A stretch of DNA of 64,000 bases from Rugamonas aquatica (lineage in GTDB: Bacteria; Pseudomonadota; Gammaproteobacteria; Burkholderiales; Burkholderiaceae_D): NCBI RefSeq assembly GCF_009380215.1, contig NZ_WHUG01000012.1:62001-126000 (forward strand), read 5' to 3'. Under the pieces are notes generated by a model that saw only the letters and a list, made by a program, of their open reading frames with translations, was not told the origin of the DNA and did not search any database. Of the stretch, positions 42,246-51,713 are shown one piece after another. The stretch's first letter is position 1; the number at the start of each line of letters is the position of its first letter. The translations under genes were made by a program, and so were the position numbers.

Positions 42246-42453
42246 CGCATTCTCCCGCTCATGCCCGCCGTTCTCCAGTAGAGCACCGGCGCCGCAGGGT
42301 TTTCTTGAAGCAACTCAAAAGGCGGGTCTGCTTCGGCTGGCGGCGCTCAAAAATCGGGCACGAATGATACAATTCCGCCCTCGGCAGCGCGTTGCAATGC
42401 TTACCAGGCGCGACGTGCCTTTCCACCCAACTCCCTCTGAGATCCAGACTGCC

Positions 42454-44142
42454 ATGCACCCAGACATGCCTACGCCTTACGAAAAAGGTAATCAAAACCA
42501 GACCACCCTGTGGACCGAATGCATTGCGTTCTACCAGGAACTGGCGCAGCGCTTCCCGCAAGTGCTGCGTTTTGAACAGATCGGCACTTCCGACGGCGGC
42601 ATCCCGGTGCATGCGGGCGTAGTCAGCGCGGACGGCGTGTTCGACCGCGCGCAAATCAAGGCTGAAGGCCGCACCGTCTTCTTCAACAACAATGGCATCC
42701 ACCCCGGCGAACCCGAAGGCGTGGACGCCTGCATGGCCATCGTGCGCGACCTGTGCTTCGATCCGGCCCGCCTGGCCGCGCTGGGCAAGACCGTGCTGCT
42801 GTTCGTCCCGCTCTACAACGTCGACGGCGCGCTCAACCGCGCCAACACTTCGCGCGTCAACCAGGACGGCCCGGAGCAGTTCGGCTTCCGCGGCAACAGC
42901 CGCCACCTGGACCTGAACCGCGACTTCATCAAGTGCGACACGCTCAACGCGCAGCTGTTCAACCAGCTCGTCACCAGCTGGGATCCGGACGTGATGGTGG
43001 ACACCCACACCTCCAACGGCGCCGACTATCCATACACGATGACGCTGATCCACACGCAGGCGGACAAGCTGGGCTACGGCCTCGGCCCCTTCCTGCGCGA
43101 GACCATGCTGCCGCACATCTACGCCGAGATGGAAGCCAAGGGCTGGCCGACCTGCCCCTACGTCAATCCGGTGCAGGACACGCCGGACGACGGCATCGCC
43201 GAATTCCTGGAAGTGCCGCGCTTCTCGACCGGTTTCGCAGCGCTGCACCACGTCATCGGCTTCATGCCGGAGACGCACATGCTCAAGCCCTTCAAGGACC
43301 GCTACGATTCGATGCGCGCACTGCTGGACGTGACCATGGCCTTCACCGTCACCCACGGCGAGCAAATCCAGAAGCTGCGCGCCGACGCGCGCGAGCAAGC
43401 CGCCAACGCCAAGGAGTGGACCGTCAGCTGGAAGATGGATGAAGCGAATCCGTCGACCTTCCGCTTCAAAGGCTACGCCGCCAAGCGCAGCCCTAGCCTG
43501 CTGGGCAACTACACCCGCCTGTCCTACAACCGCAGCCAGCCGTGGGAAAAGGACATCGCCTACTACAACAGCTTCGTGCCGTCGGCCACCGTGCGCGCGC
43601 CGAAAGGCTATGTGATCCCGCAAGCCTGGCGCGAAGCGATCGAGCGCCTGCAATGGAACGGCGTGGAGATGGCACGCTTCGACGAAGCCTCCACCATCGA
43701 AGCGCAGTACTACCACATCGCCTCCGTCACCTCGCGCCCGCACGCCTACGAAGGCCATATGTACCACGACGTGGTGGAACTGGAAGCGCGCACCGGCAGC
43801 TTCACCGTGCAGCCGGGCGACTACTTCATTCCGCTCAAGCAGGCCAACGCCCGCTACGCCGTCGAAACGCTGGAACCGCAAGGCCACGACTCCTTCTTCC
43901 GCTGGGGTTTCTTCAACAGCGTGCTGGAGAAAAAAGAAGCCTTCTCCGACTACGTGTTCGAAGACCTGGCGATGGAGATGCTGGAAACCGAGCCTGAACT
44001 GAAAGCCAAATTCGAACAATGGAAGGCCGACCATCCGGCGCTGCTGTCCGACCAAGAGAAGGTACTGGGCTTCATCTTCGAAAACGGCAAACGCCACGCC
44101 GAGCCGGAATGGCGCCGTTACCCGGTGCTGTCCGTCTTCTAA
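42454..44142 (+). CDS. M14-family zinc carboxypeptidase-like protein
   Basis: A 562-residue protein whose first 300 residues match the M14 metallocarboxypeptidase fold: zinc ligands His83 and Glu86 (GIHPGEPEG) and His185 (MVDTHTSNG), a substrate-carboxylate Arg in DLNRDF and the general base Glu273 (MPETHML). The C-terminal 250 residues (from about FRFKGYAAKRSPSLLG) are a second domain I do not recognise. No signal peptide is visible, so it may be cytoplasmic. The start is uncertain: the ATG at 42466 and one further upstream are possible and none has a good ribosome site. Confidence 0.85.
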   Translation: MHPDMPTPYEKGNQNQTTLWTECIAFYQELAQRFPQVLRFEQIGTSDGGIPVHAGVVSADGVFDRAQIKAEGRTVFFNNNGIHPGEPEGVDACMAIVRDLCFDPARLAALGKTVLLFVPLYNVDGALNRANTSRVNQDGPEQFGFRGNSRHLDLNRDFIKCDTLNAQLFNQLVTSWDPDVMVDTHTSNGADYPYTMTLIHTQADKLGYGLGPFLRETMLPHIYAEMEAKGWPTCPYVNPVQDTPDDGIAEFLEVPRFSTGFAALHHVIGFMPETHMLKPFKDRYDSMRALLDVTMAFTVTHGEQIQKLRADAREQAANAKEWTVSWKMDEANPSTFRFKGYAAKRSPSLLGNYTRLSYNRSQPWEKDIAYYNSFVPSATVRAPKGYVIPQAWREAIERLQWNGVEMARFDEASTIEAQYYHIASVTSRPHAYEGHMYHDVVELEARTGSFTVQPGDYFIPLKQANARYAVETLEPQGHDSFFRWGFFNSVLEKKEAFSDYVFEDLAMEMLETEPELKAKFEQWKADHPALLSDQEKVLGFIFENGKRHAEPEWRRYPVLSVF

Positions 44143-44228
44143 GTCCCCGCAAGTATCAACTAGCGTTACCCCATGCGCGCAGCGGCGATCCCGCGGCGCG
44201 CATGCAAGCTGCCCACAAGGCCATAGCC

Positions 44229-46379
44229 ATGCATTACGCACTCAACCTGCGCACGTTTTTTTACAGCCATTACTTTTACCTGGGGCTGCGCTTCGCCGCA
44301 GGCCTGGTCGGCGTCACGCTGATTACCCTCCAATTCGCCGACATGGCCACCGCCATGACGGTGTGCATCGGCGCGCTCTGCACCGCGCTGATGGACATGC
44401 CCAGTCCCCTGCGCCACAAGTTCAACGAGATGAGCGCCTCGGTGCTGCTGTGCAGCGCCGTCACGCTGTTAATCAGCCTGTGCGCGCCGGTGCACTGGCT
44501 GCTGATGTCCATGCTGGTGGCGATCAGCTTCCTGGCCTGCATGATGGTCGTCTACGGCAAGAAGTCGATGCCGCTGCAACTGGCCACGCTGTTCATCATG
44601 ACCATGTCGATGGAACACGACATGACGGTGCGCGAATCCTTCATCCATACCGGCCTGTTCACGCTGGGCGCCGTGGCCTACCTGGCCTACGCGATGGGCA
44701 TCTCGTGGATACTGCGCCACCGCATCAAGCAGCAGGTGCTGGCCGAGGCGCTGTTCGAACTGGCCGCCTACATCGACATCAAGGCCGACTTCTACGACAC
44801 CCGCTACAACCTCACCGAACAATTCAACAAACTGGTACGCCACCAAAGCCTGCTGGCCGACCGCCAGCAAGCCTCGCGCGACCTGATACTGCGCAGCCAC
44901 CAGAACAGCAAGGACGCCATCGTCGTGCAGACCCACGTCTGCATGCTCGACCTGTATGAGCTGATCCTGTCGACCCACACCGACTACGCCCAGCTGCGCG
45001 TGCACCTGGCCGATTCGCCGGTACTGAAAACGCTGCACGACCTGGCCTACAAGGCTGCGCGCGACATCGAGTCGGTGGCCTACGACGTCACCCGCAAGAA
45101 GGCTTCCTACCCCGAGATCAGCTACGAGCCGGAACTGGACGCCATCGAAGCGGAGCTGGCATCCCTGCAGCGCCGCGTGGACGAAGGCAAGCCGGCGCAG
45201 GAAGCGCTGGCCGTGCTGCGCGCGCAGCGCAACAAGGTACGCGGCATCATCAAGATGATCGTCGAGCTGCACCGCGCCAGCCAGAAGGTCTACGACAGCA
45301 CGCCGTTCTGGGTCGACGCCGACATGGGCCCCTTCCTGTCGCAGCAGAAGTACGAGCTGCGCATGATCCTGTCGCACCTGCGCCTGGACTCGCCGATCTT
45401 CCGCTTCTCGCTGCGGGTGGCGATGGCGATCTCGGTCGGCCTGGCGGTGGCCGCATGGCTGCCGTATGCGGCGCACAGCTACTGGATCGTGCTGACCATC
45501 GTCATCATCCTCAAGCCCAGCTTCAGCATGACCAAGCAGCGCCGCAGCGACCGCATCGTCGGCACCATCGTCGGCTGCGTCATCACGGCGCTAATCATCA
45601 AGTACCTGAACTATCCGGCGGCGATACTGGGCTTCCTGATTCTGTCGACGGTGGCCACACCCACCTTCATCTACCTGCGCTACCGCTACGCGGCGATCGC
45701 GGTCAGCATCATGATCCTGCTGCAGATGCACCTGATCGCGCCGGGCAACCATGACCTGATCATGGAACGCCTGATCGACACCTTCATCGGCGCGGCCGTG
45801 GCGACAGCCTTCAGCTTCGTGCTGGCCAGCTGGGAATATCAAACCCTGCCGCGCCTGATCCGCGAAGTGCTGGGCGTGAACCTGCGCTACATGCAGGCCA
45901 GCTTCGATCTGCTGCAAGGCAAAGGCAAGGACGATTTCGCCTACCGCATCGAGCGCAAGCGCCTGATGGACAGCCTGGCCGCGCTCAGCTCCGCGCTGGT
46001 GCGCATGCTCGACGAACCGGCCCGCAAGCAGCGCGCGGTGGAGGACATCAACCTGTTCATCGTGCAGAACTACCTGCTGGTGGCGCACGTGGCCGCACTG
46101 CGCTCCATCCTGCGCCGCCACCAGAAGGAGCTGCCGACCGCGCCCGTCAACGCGATGCTGAACGAAAGCCACGAGCAGGTCGTGCGCACGCTGGCGCAGG
46201 CGCTGGCGCCGCAATCGGCCACGCCGGCGACGGAGCCGGCAACTGCGACGGCCGCCGTGGACACCGCCAGCGTGCCATGGTCCGGCTGGCCGCTGGTGCA
46301 GCGCCGCATCCGCCTGCTGCAAGCGGACGCGGTCAAGATCATCGTCCACAGCGAAGCCATCGTCCGCAACGTCGCCTGA
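44229..46379 (+). CDS. FUSC-family inner-membrane protein (YccS/AaeB-like efflux)
   Basis: A 716-residue membrane protein with the twofold FUSC layout: six helices at the N-terminus (about 15-160), a cytoplasmic helical domain (about 160-400), a second helix bundle (about 400-520) with PYAAHSYWIVLTIVIILKPSF and QRRSDRIVGTIVGC, and a C-terminal cytoplasmic domain. Related proteins export aromatic carboxylates or are YccS-like with unknown cargo. The start at 44229 has AAGG upstream; an ATG at 44202 would add 9 residues. Confidence 0.86.
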   Translation: MHYALNLRTFFYSHYFYLGLRFAAGLVGVTLITLQFADMATAMTVCIGALCTALMDMPSPLRHKFNEMSASVLLCSAVTLLISLCAPVHWLLMSMLVAISFLACMMVVYGKKSMPLQLATLFIMTMSMEHDMTVRESFIHTGLFTLGAVAYLAYAMGISWILRHRIKQQVLAEALFELAAYIDIKADFYDTRYNLTEQFNKLVRHQSLLADRQQASRDLILRSHQNSKDAIVVQTHVCMLDLYELILSTHTDYAQLRVHLADSPVLKTLHDLAYKAARDIESVAYDVTRKKASYPEISYEPELDAIEAELASLQRRVDEGKPAQEALAVLRAQRNKVRGIIKMIVELHRASQKVYDSTPFWVDADMGPFLSQQKYELRMILSHLRLDSPIFRFSLRVAMAISVGLAVAAWLPYAAHSYWIVLTIVIILKPSFSMTKQRRSDRIVGTIVGCVITALIIKYLNYPAAILGFLILSTVATPTFIYLRYRYAAIAVSIMILLQMHLIAPGNHDLIMERLIDTFIGAAVATAFSFVLASWEYQTLPRLIREVLGVNLRYMQASFDLLQGKGKDDFAYRIERKRLMDSLAALSSALVRMLDEPARKQRAVEDINLFIVQNYLLVAHVAALRSILRRHQKELPTAPVNAMLNESHEQVVRTLAQALAPQSATPATEPATATAAVDTASVPWSGWPLVQRRIRLLQADAVKIIVHSEAIVRNVA

Positions 46380-46407
46380 TCCGGCGCAGGCCTGCTACTA
46401 TGGACGG

Positions 46408-47328
46408 ATGAGCGCTTCCTCCTCCCCATCCGCCTTCAGCACCCGCGACCTTGTATCCGCCCTGTTCGTCGTCCTGATCTGGGGCACCAACTTCGTCGCG
46501 ATGAAGGTTGGCCTGCGCGACCTGACGCCGTTCCAGATGGGCGCCGCGCGCTACATCTTCGCCGTGCTGCCGCTGATCCTGTTCATCCGCCCGCCCAAGC
46601 TGCCGGTCAAATGGATCGTGGCTTACGGCTTGTGCCAGGGCGTCGGCCAATTCGGCCTGCTGTTCCTGTCGCTGAAGGTCGGCATGTCGGCCGCGCTGGC
46701 GTCCGTGATCCTGCAAACGCAAGTCTTCTTCACCGCCTTCTTCGGTTTCGCGCTGCTGCACGAACGCGCCAGCCGCGCACTGCAAGCGGGCCTGCTGCTG
46801 GCCGCCGTGGGCCTGGTCTGCTTCGGCATGAACTACGTGCAGCCCGGCCACGCGGGCGGCACCACCGCCGGCGGCTTTGCACTGTGCCTGGCTGCCGCCG
46901 CGATGTGGGCGGCGTCGAACATCGTCGTGCGCCGCGCGCAGCAGGCCACGCCGCAATTCGATGTGGTGGGTTTCATGGTCTGGTGCAGCCTGGTGCCGAT
47001 AGTGCCGTTCATCGGCCTGTCGCTGGCCTTCGACGACCCGGCCACGCGCTGGAGCTGGACCAGCGCACCGCTGGCCACCTGGATCTCGGCCGCCTACCTG
47101 GGCTGGATGGCGACCATCCTCGGCTACGCCATGTGGACGCGTTTATTGAAGCGCCACCCGGTCAACCGCGTGGCGCCGTTCAGCCTTGGGGTGCCGGTGG
47201 TCGGCATCAGCGCCGGCATGATCGCGCTGGGCGATGTCATCACCGGCTGGCAGTGGGCCGGCATCGCGCTGATCGTCGCCTCGCTGATCTGCACCATGTT
47301 CGGCGGGCGCTGGCTGGGCCAGCGTTAA
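46408..47328 (+). CDS. EamA-family drug/metabolite exporter
   Basis: A 306-residue protein with ten membrane helices in two EamA repeats (LVSALFVVLIWGTNFVAMKVGL at the start of the first, GFALCLAAAAMWAASNIVVRRA at the start of the second). Paralogues export amino acids such as cysteine or O-acetylserine or other metabolites; the substrate here is not determinable. It overlaps the convergent diguanylate cyclase gene by 4 bases. Confidence 0.88.
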   Translation: MSASSSPSAFSTRDLVSALFVVLIWGTNFVAMKVGLRDLTPFQMGAARYIFAVLPLILFIRPPKLPVKWIVAYGLCQGVGQFGLLFLSLKVGMSAALASVILQTQVFFTAFFGFALLHERASRALQAGLLLAAVGLVCFGMNYVQPGHAGGTTAGGFALCLAAAAMWAASNIVVRRAQQATPQFDVVGFMVWCSLVPIVPFIGLSLAFDDPATRWSWTSAPLATWISAAYLGWMATILGYAMWTRLLKRHPVNRVAPFSLGVPVVGISAGMIALGDVITGWQWAGIALIVASLICTMFGGRWLGQR

Positions 47329-48650
47329 GCGAAGCAGACCCGGTTGCGGCCCGTCTGCTTGGCGCGGTACAGCAGCGCGTCGGCCTTTTGCAGCATGGCC
47401 TCGGCCGTGCCGGCGGCCAGGTCGGCGTAGACGCCCATGCTCATCGTCACCTTCAGGTCCGGGTGCACCTCGTGCCACGGGAAGCCTTCGATGATGTTGC
47501 GCAGCTTGTCGCACAGGGCGGCCGCTTGCGGCAGCTCGGTCTCCGGGAAGGCGATGACAAATTCCTCGCCGCCGTAACGCGCCACCAGATCGCTCAGGCG
47601 CATATGGCTGCGCAGGATCTCGCCGACCTGGCGCAGCACCGCGTCGCCGGTGGCGTGCGAGAACTGGTCGTTGATACGCTTGAAGAAATCAATATCCCCT
47701 ATCACCACGCTCAATGGCCGCTTGTGGCGCACCGCGTGGCTGAACAGCGTAGTCGCCTGCTCGTCGAAGTGGCGGCGGTTGTGCAGCTTGGTCAGGGCGT
47801 CGCGGACACTGAGCTCGCGCATCTGCTCGGCCTGCGCCAGGATGGTCTGGTGCGACTCCTTCAGTTCCTCGTGCGAGCGCGCCAGCTGTTCGCTCATGTC
47901 GTTGAAGGCGCTGGCCAGCGCCGCCACTTCGTCCTTGCCCTCCACCGGCACCCGCTGCAGCAGCGAGCCGCCGTGCATGGCGCGCACCGCACCGGTCAGG
48001 TGACTGAGCTTGCGGCTCAGGCCACGGCTCAGCAGAACGCCCAGCACCAGCGCCAGCGCGGCCGCGCCGGTCACGCCGGCCACCAGCGCCTCGCGCATGG
48101 CGTCGATATATTGCTGCTCCTGTTTGCTGGGCGTGAACACGCCCTCCGGCGAAATATAGGCCGCCACGTGCTCGCCCACCTTGATGGCGCGCGCATCCTT
48201 GCGGGCCGACTCGGGCAGCACCTCGCCCGGCCGGTACACGCCGGCGCCCAGCAGCACGCGGAACTGGCCGTCGGCCACGATGAAGTGGAACGGCGGCTCG
48301 CCGTTCGCGCGCGGCGGCGGGCGTCCGCCCTCCGGACGCGGCGGCGGTCCTTCGCCCGGCGGCGGTCCGCGATGCTCACCGCCTTCCTCATCCGGCGGCG
48401 GCGGCCGGTTGCCCTGCCCATCCAGGCTGTGCATGAAATTGTCGAAAGGCTCGGCGGCGGTGGCGGCTTGCCAGCTGCCGTACTTTTGCAGATAACCGTT
48501 CATCCCCTCGTAGAAATGATCGGCGGCCCGCTGGCGGCGGATCACGTCGACCTTCTTGGTCATGCCCACGTAGGCCAGGCCGCCCACCATCGCCACGGCC
48601 GCCAATCCGGTCAGCAGCAAGGCAAGCATGAATTTCGTGCGCAAGGACAT
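47325..48650 (-). CDS. Membrane diguanylate cyclase with proline-rich periplasmic segment
   Basis: A 441-residue GGDEF protein that would make cyclic-di-GMP. A first helix (about 7-29) leads into a periplasmic region (30-187) that includes a Pro/Gly/Glu-rich insert at 82-120 (PPPP, GPPPGEGPPPRPEGGRPPP). A second helix (about 188-208) is followed by HAMP (about 209-262), a coiled linker and the GGDEF domain. The active site GGEEF (360-364) and the inhibitory site RLSD (351-354) are intact, so it should be active and product-inhibited. No EAL domain is present. The input signal is unknown. Confidence 0.92.
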   Translation of the reverse strand: MSLRTKFMLALLLTGLAAVAMVGGLAYVGMTKKVDVIRRQRAADHFYEGMNGYLQKYGSWQAATAAEPFDNFMHSLDGQGNRPPPPDEEGGEHRGPPPGEGPPPRPEGGRPPPRANGEPPFHFIVADGQFRVLLGAGVYRPGEVLPESARKDARAIKVGEHVAAYISPEGVFTPSKQEQQYIDAMREALVAGVTGAAALALVLGVLLSRGLSRKLSHLTGAVRAMHGGSLLQRVPVEGKDEVAALASAFNDMSEQLARSHEELKESHQTILAQAEQMRELSVRDALTKLHNRRHFDEQATTLFSHAVRHKRPLSVVIGDIDFFKRINDQFSHATGDAVLRQVGEILRSHMRLSDLVARYGGEEFVIAFPETELPQAAALCDKLRNIIEGFPWHEVHPDLKVTMSMGVYADLAAGTAEAMLQKADALLYRAKQTGRNRVCFA

Positions 48651-48875
48651 CGGAGCTCCGTCAAATTATTGCCAATTGGACAGTAATCATACCCGATGGC
48701 AGTCTGTACGTAAAAAAATCCGGCCTTAAAAAATTACTCTTGAGAACGCTTTTCTCATAGGGAAAATCGCCAGTTATACAGAATTCTTATGGCGAGTATC
48801 ACAAATCAAAAGTTTATTTATTACTGAAAGGCGCGCATACTGCACTGCAACAAACGAACATTTAAGGAGCTTCTG

Positions 48876-49130
48876 ATGAGCGCAACTAACAACCTGATTT
48901 ACATCGACCTGACCTCGACCCGCTATGCAAGCAACGTTGCCGCCGCAGCGCGCCAGCTGATTGCCGCACTGTTCGCAGTCAAGCCACGTCCAGCTGTCGT
49001 CGCTGAAGAAGTTGTTACGCAGCGCCAGCAAGAGTCCGCCGCATCCTGGCTGAACAGCATGGCCAATGACTGCGAACGTCATTCGCCCAACCTGTCTGCC
49101 GAGCTGCGCTACATGGCGTCGCGCGGTTAA
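48876..49130 (+). CDS. Small protein of unknown function, 84 residues
   Basis: It begins MSATNNLIYIDLTSTRYASN, continues with a hydrophobic Ala-rich helix (AAAARQLIAALFAV) and ends with a charged helix (LSAELRYMASRG). A strong AAGGAG ribosome site at a proper distance and an AT-rich upstream region argue that it is real. It is followed 31 bases later by a 32-residue gene and a shared terminator. No family was recognised. Confidence 0.7.
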   Translation: MSATNNLIYIDLTSTRYASNVAAAARQLIAALFAVKPRPAVVAEEVVTQRQQESAASWLNSMANDCERHSPNLSAELRYMASRG

Positions 49131-49161
49131 TCGTACCGAATTTAACTTCCTGGAGATCACC

Positions 49162-49260
49162 ATGCTGACCATCATCGAAAACCTGCCTGCCGCCATCGCC
49201 CTGTCGGGCCTCGTACTGCGCCTCTACCTGGGCGCCAATCCGGGTAAAGACGAAGCGTAA
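49162..49260 (+). CDS. Very small hydrophobic protein, 32 residues
   Basis: An ATG preceded by TGGAG encodes a 32-residue peptide, starting MLTIIENLPAAIALSGLVLR, that is a single hydrophobic helix with a short polar tail ending KDEA. It lies between the 84-residue gene and a terminator, so it is probably the second gene of a two-gene transcript. It resembles small membrane peptides in general; the function is unknown. Confidence 0.55.
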   Translation: MLTIIENLPAAIALSGLVLRLYLGANPGKDEA

Positions 49261-49277
49261 GCCGTCCGTCATGCACG

Positions 49278-49316
49278 TAAAAAAGCCCCGGTAACGCGCA
49301 AGCGGCCGGGGCTTTC
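49278..49316. terminator. Bidirectional rho-independent terminator
   Basis: AAAGCCCCGG (49282-49291) pairs with CCGGGGCTTT (49306-49315). The A-run on the left and T on the right allow it to end both the small-protein transcript and the leftward permease transcript, whose stop is at 49331. Confidence 0.8.
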
Positions 49317-49330
49317 TAACGTCCAGGGTT

Positions 49331-50803
49331 TTACTTGGCCGTATTCAGTCGCGAGTTGCGCATGCCGTACAGGAAGTACGTCAGGATCGCCGCGCTCATC
49401 CAGATGATGAAGATGGTGTAGGTGGTCAGCGACAGGCCGAACATCAGATACAGGCAGGCGGCAATGCTCAGGCCCGGCACCACATACGGACCGAACGGCA
49501 CGCGGAAGCCTTTGGTGCCCGTGCCATTTTCCTTGCGGCGCATCACCGGCACCGCCAGCGACACCACGATGAAGGCCGTCAGCGTACCCATGCTGACCAT
49601 ATCCCACAGGAAGGTCGCGTCAACGAAACCGGCCACCAGGCCGACCACGATGCAGACGATCAGCGTGTTCTGCACCGGCGAGGCCGTGCGCGCATTGACC
49701 TTCTGGAAGGACTTGGAAATCAGGCCATCCTTCGAGATCGCGTACAGGATGCGAGTCTGGCCGTAGATCGTCACCAGCGTCACGCTGAACACCGAGATCA
49801 CGGCGCCGGCCGACAGCACCAGCGCAGGCCAGGTCTTGCCCGTCACGTTCTGCAGGATCACGGCCAGGCCGGCTTCCTGCCCGGCGAACTTGTACGCAGG
49901 CTGCGCGCCCATCGCGGCCACGGCCACCAGCAGGTAGAACAAGGTGACGATGCCCAGCGCCGCCAGGATGCCGATCGGCACGTTGCGCTTGGGATCGCGC
50001 ACCTCTTCGCCGGCCGTGGCGACCGTGTCCAGCCCGATGAACGAGAAGAACACCGTGGCCGCGGCGGCCGTCACGCCGGTCATGCCGGTGATGTGGACGC
50101 CGTTGTCCGGGCTGAAGAATGGATGGAAATTGTTTATATCAAAGCCGGAGAAAGCGATCACCACGAAGAAGATCAGGATCGCCAGCTTAATCATCACCAT
50201 GATGGCGTTGGTGGTGGCCGATTCCTTGGTGCCGCGTATCAGCAGCAGGCAGCACAGGCCGACCAGCAGGATAGGCGGCAGGTTGATATGGCCGCCGTGG
50301 AACTCGATGCCCTTGGGCGTGGACACAATCATCGGCGACCGCAACATCTCGGGGATGTGCACGCCGAAAGCATTGTTCAGGAAATTGTTCAGGTAATCGG
50401 ACCAGCCGATCGCCGTGGCGCTGGCCGCCAACCCATATTCGAGCAGCAGGCAGGCCGCCATGATAAAGGCCAAGAACTCGCCGACGGTGGCGTAGGCAAA
50501 CGAGTACGACGAGCCGGACGCCGGAATGCGGAACGACAGTTCGGCGTAGCACAGCGCGGTCAGGCCGGCGGTGATCGCGGCGAACAGGAAGGACAGGATC
50601 ACGGAAGGGCCGGCTTTCGGCACCGCCTCCACCATCGTGAAGAATATCCCGGTGCCGATCGTGGCACCGACACCGATCATTGTCAGGGGAAACAAGCCTA
50701 TGGAGCGGTGCAGGCCGTTGCTACTGGAGGGAGCAGTTTCTACAGTGTTGTTGACCGGCTTGGTACGGGTCAGTTTCTGGACCAGCGTTTGGTTCACAGG
50801 CAA
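49331..50803 (-). CDS. APC-family amino acid permease (cationic amino acid transporter type)
   Basis: A 490-residue, 12-13-helix inner-membrane permease. GVGATIGTGIFFTMVEAVPKAGP in helix 1 is the substrate-binding glycine-rich motif. The FSFIGLDTVATAGEEVRDPKRNVPIGI segment is characteristic of the CAT/YfnA-like group. An amino acid substrate is likely but which one is uncertain; the arginine catabolic operon lies about 2 kb away. Its upstream region (50804-51035) carries TTGTCA and TGTTAC with an 18-base spacer on the other strand. Confidence 0.9.
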   Translation of the reverse strand: MPVNQTLVQKLTRTKPVNNTVETAPSSSNGLHRSIGLFPLTMIGVGATIGTGIFFTMVEAVPKAGPSVILSFLFAAITAGLTALCYAELSFRIPASGSSYSFAYATVGEFLAFIMAACLLLEYGLAASATAIGWSDYLNNFLNNAFGVHIPEMLRSPMIVSTPKGIEFHGGHINLPPILLVGLCCLLLIRGTKESATTNAIMVMIKLAILIFFVVIAFSGFDINNFHPFFSPDNGVHITGMTGVTAAAATVFFSFIGLDTVATAGEEVRDPKRNVPIGILAALGIVTLFYLLVAVAAMGAQPAYKFAGQEAGLAVILQNVTGKTWPALVLSAGAVISVFSVTLVTIYGQTRILYAISKDGLISKSFQKVNARTASPVQNTLIVCIVVGLVAGFVDATFLWDMVSMGTLTAFIVVSLAVPVMRRKENGTGTKGFRVPFGPYVVPGLSIAACLYLMFGLSLTTYTIFIIWMSAAILTYFLYGMRNSRLNTAK

Positions 50804-51035
50804 TCCTTGTGGGAGATATGTACGGGCAAAAAAACTAAGCGATTATAGGGCCTTCCGGGCCATCGCATTACAGTAATTTTGTGTTAGAAAAACAACTCAG
50901 ACCCCAAGCGGGGCAAGGGCTCCGTTACAGTTGCTTACTTTTGATACAGCGGGATGTATAGATTGGAAATTGTTGTCAAGTTACTCTAGGGACAAGTGTT
51001 ACAACTAGCCTAGCCCAAGCCCAAGAGAGCCTGCC

Positions 51036-51152
51036 ATGCCTATCCAAAAAATCCCCACTGTATCCCGGCGTTTCCATCCTGTCGTGACTGGCGCCGCCGT
51101 TGCCCTGTTGGGTTTGGCGGGCACGCTGGCTGCGTGGCTGGCGCGCGGCTGA
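51036..51152 (+). CDS. Tiny membrane peptide, 38 residues
   Basis: MPIQKIPTVSRRFHPVVTGA is followed by a single hydrophobic helix (AVALLGLAGTLAAWLA) and ends ARG. GAGAG precedes the ATG, and a plausible promoter (TTGTCA 50973-50978, TGTTAC 50997-51002) lies upstream. Its stop is one base from the convergent DUF1993 stop. A basic N-terminus followed by a helix fits a membrane-inserted peptide; expression is unproven. Confidence 0.45.
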   Translation: MPIQKIPTVSRRFHPVVTGAAVALLGLAGTLAAWLARG

Positions 51153-51153
51153 T

Positions 51154-51660
51154 TCAGAACGGCCCGAGATAATCGCGCTTGCCGACCGGGACGCCCTGGT
51201 TGCGCAGGATATCGTGGGCGGTGACGATGTGGAAGAAGAAGTTCGGCAACGCGAACGTCAGCAGGTAGTCGTCCCCTGTGAACTCCGGCTGAAACGAACC
51301 AAAATTAAGTGCGATCGTGCGCGCCTCGCTGTCGGCGAACGCGTTCTCGTCGATGCTTTCCAGGTAGGCGATGGTATCGGCGATCCGCTGCTGCAACTGA
51401 TCGAACGACGTTTCATTGTCTTCAAATTTGGGCGCGGGCACGCCGCTCAAACGCTCCACCGACAATTTCGACGTATCGCTGGCGCGCTGCACCTGCGCAG
51501 ACAACGGCAACATGTCATCGGCCAAGCGCGCCGAGATCATCGCATCCGGCACCGAGCCATGCTGCTCGACATAAGCCTCGGCCTTCCCCAGCAACTCCGA
51601 CAACACCTTCAAGCCCCGCACAAACACAGGCACCGAAACCTGATACATCGATAGCGACAT
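51154..51660 (-). CDS. DUF1993-family protein (DinB-like helical bundle)
   Basis: A 168-residue, mainly helical protein: MSLSMYQVSVPVFVRGLKVL at the N-terminus and LPNFFFHIVTAHDILRNQGVPVGKRDYLG at the C-terminus are the hallmark ends of DUF1993. Its fold is related to DinB/YfiT four-helix bundles, but no metal triad is obvious. The function is unknown. It is preceded by an AbrB-type gene on the same strand, 53 bases upstream. Confidence 0.85.
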   Translation of the reverse strand: MSLSMYQVSVPVFVRGLKVLSELLGKAEAYVEQHGSVPDAMISARLADDMLPLSAQVQRASDTSKLSVERLSGVPAPKFEDNETSFDQLQQRIADTIAYLESIDENAFADSEARTIALNFGSFQPEFTGDDYLLTFALPNFFFHIVTAHDILRNQGVPVGKRDYLGPF

Positions 51661-51713
51661 CGCGAACTCCAGACGTGAGATAGAGAACTGCGAGTGTAGC
51701 GCAAGGAATCAGT

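Noticed and set aside
42345..42373. Promoter for the M14 gene around TACAAT at 42368
   Set aside because: No acceptable -35 at the right distance was found.
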